In this document: positions 63,521-64,000 of the stretch, in pieces
Layout of the letters: each line of letters begins with the position of its first letter
Numbering within the stretch: position 1 is the stretch's first letter
NCBI GenBank assembly: GCA_035772735.1
Contig: JASDFA010000003.1
Coordinates: forward strand, 155,013,001 to 155,077,000
Length of the DNA: 64,000 bases
Origin: Datura wrightii
Lineage: Eukaryota > Streptophyta > Magnoliopsida > Solanales > Solanaceae
Direction: 5' to 3'
Notes under the pieces: model-generated
What the model saw: only the letters and a program-made list of their open reading frames with translations
The model's database searches: none
What the model was told of the DNA's origin: nothing
Program-made: the position numbers and the translations under genes

Positions 63521-64000
63521 TGATAATGCTCAAACCATACTCCTTAAAAAGTATGACGCGGACATTGTCACTATATAACCTAACAAAAGTTGGAGTTTAT
63601 CCCACAGGGAATAAGGTCAAGATATAGAATTACGCTCATATTTAAGCTTTTAGGTTTTTTATCTCCAAAAGGGGGGTTTTGTAAAAATGGAGATGTAACA
63701 ATGCTGAGAATTAATTGTTGTTTATCAAATTTATGTGAATATTTAAGGAAAGTGATCCCCATGGATTCATAACTATTTTGGGTTTACACTCGTGATCTAT
63801 CCCGATACTTACTTGTAGAATTGATAACTAGGGTTCATCCAAACGACTTTTTCGTCCCTATTAGATAACTACACTCAACACTAGATTAGGTCTCATGAGT
63901 GATTTCAATTCAACCATTATCAGTTTTTTCCAAATTAACTATCCTGCGATCGTAGCTCAAGTTATACAATGAACTAGTAAGATCAAGGCTTTGTTGTAAT
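63521..64000 (-). repeat. Athila-2 5' LTR, part in window
   Basis: Starts TGATAATGC on the plus strand; contains the R-U5 motif CCCTGTGGGATAAACTCCAACT (minus) at 63588-63610. It aligns with the 3' LTR only for its last 90 bp (63911-64000 with 54293 onwards), because the rest is outside the window or cut off by Tekay-C. Confidence 0.85.

Larger units (their letters stand above)
54292..64000 (-). mobile_element. Athila-2, deletion derivative without RT, RNase H, integrase
   Basis: Reads leftwards: 5' LTR (from beyond 64000 to 63521), degenerate PBS, leader, gag (63323-61620), protease (61610-60920), double stem-loops (60771-60900), spacer, ORF2 (59299-57116), 3' noncoding region and 3' LTR (55583-54292), which is cut by Tekay-C. 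It is more diverged than Athila-1. The protease reading joins almost directly to the end of integrase, so about 3 kb of pol are gone. Confidence 0.85.

Noticed and set aside
1..64000. CRISPR arrays, bacterial operons, tRNA or rRNA genes, plant host genes
   Set aside because: None seen. The repeated short words lie in LTRs and spacers, without constant repeat plus unique spacer structure, and all long frames are retroelement proteins.

Overview
This window is plant nuclear DNA made up, as far as I can see, entirely of nested LTR retrotransposons. I found no host gene, tRNA, rRNA or CRISPR array. Long terminal repeats, PBS sequences matching initiator tRNA-Met and tRNA-Asp, Ty3/gypsy chromovirus (Tekay/Del type) and Athila-type proteins, and pervasive LTR sequence point to heterochromatin of a large-genome eudicot. 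Solanaceae is my best guess from general similarity of the families (inference).

For reference I name eight elements. Athila-2 (minus strand, 54292 to beyond 64000) is the oldest host; its 3' LTR was split by Tekay-C (minus; pieces 7747-10355 and 49518-54291). Tekay-C was entered by an Athila-1 composite (minus; 10356-49517) and, in its 3' LTR, by TRG-1 (minus; 2034-7746). Athila-1 was entered by Tekay-B (plus; 11641-30215, TSD ATTAA) and by TRG-2 (plus; 40188-46092, TSD ATCAC). Tekay-B was entered in its integrase gene by Tekay-A (plus; 17716-28152, TSD TGATA). An LTR of a further Tekay element, Tekay-D (minus; 1-2033), interrupts the left LTR of TRG-1.

Tekay-A is the only nearly complete autonomous element: two ~2.6 kb LTRs about 1% apart by eye, PBS, Gag with zinc knuckle and protease, RT, RNase H, integrase with intact HHCC and DD35E residues, a C-terminal chromodomain-like tail and a polypurine tract. 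One frameshift between protease and RT and an Asp-to-Asn change in RNase H make it defective. Tekay-B, Tekay-C, Athila-1 and Athila-2 are decayed. Athila-2 keeps gag and protease but has lost RT, RNase H and integrase. Athila-1 carries three LTRs in a row, as left by unequal recombination.

The most interesting system is the TRG family: ~5.9 kb non-autonomous elements with one 315-residue ORF (two N-terminal CCHC-like knuckles plus a charged helical region). They share with the Athila elements the tRNA-Asp PBS, an R-U5 motif, a conserved double stem-loop just after the coding region and a 3' noncoding module. The parts fit a parasite that borrows Athila enzymes through shared cis signals. A second theme is that the U3 parts of the LTRs carry family-specific dyad-symmetric words just upstream of the TATA box, and some of these words are shared across unrelated clades.
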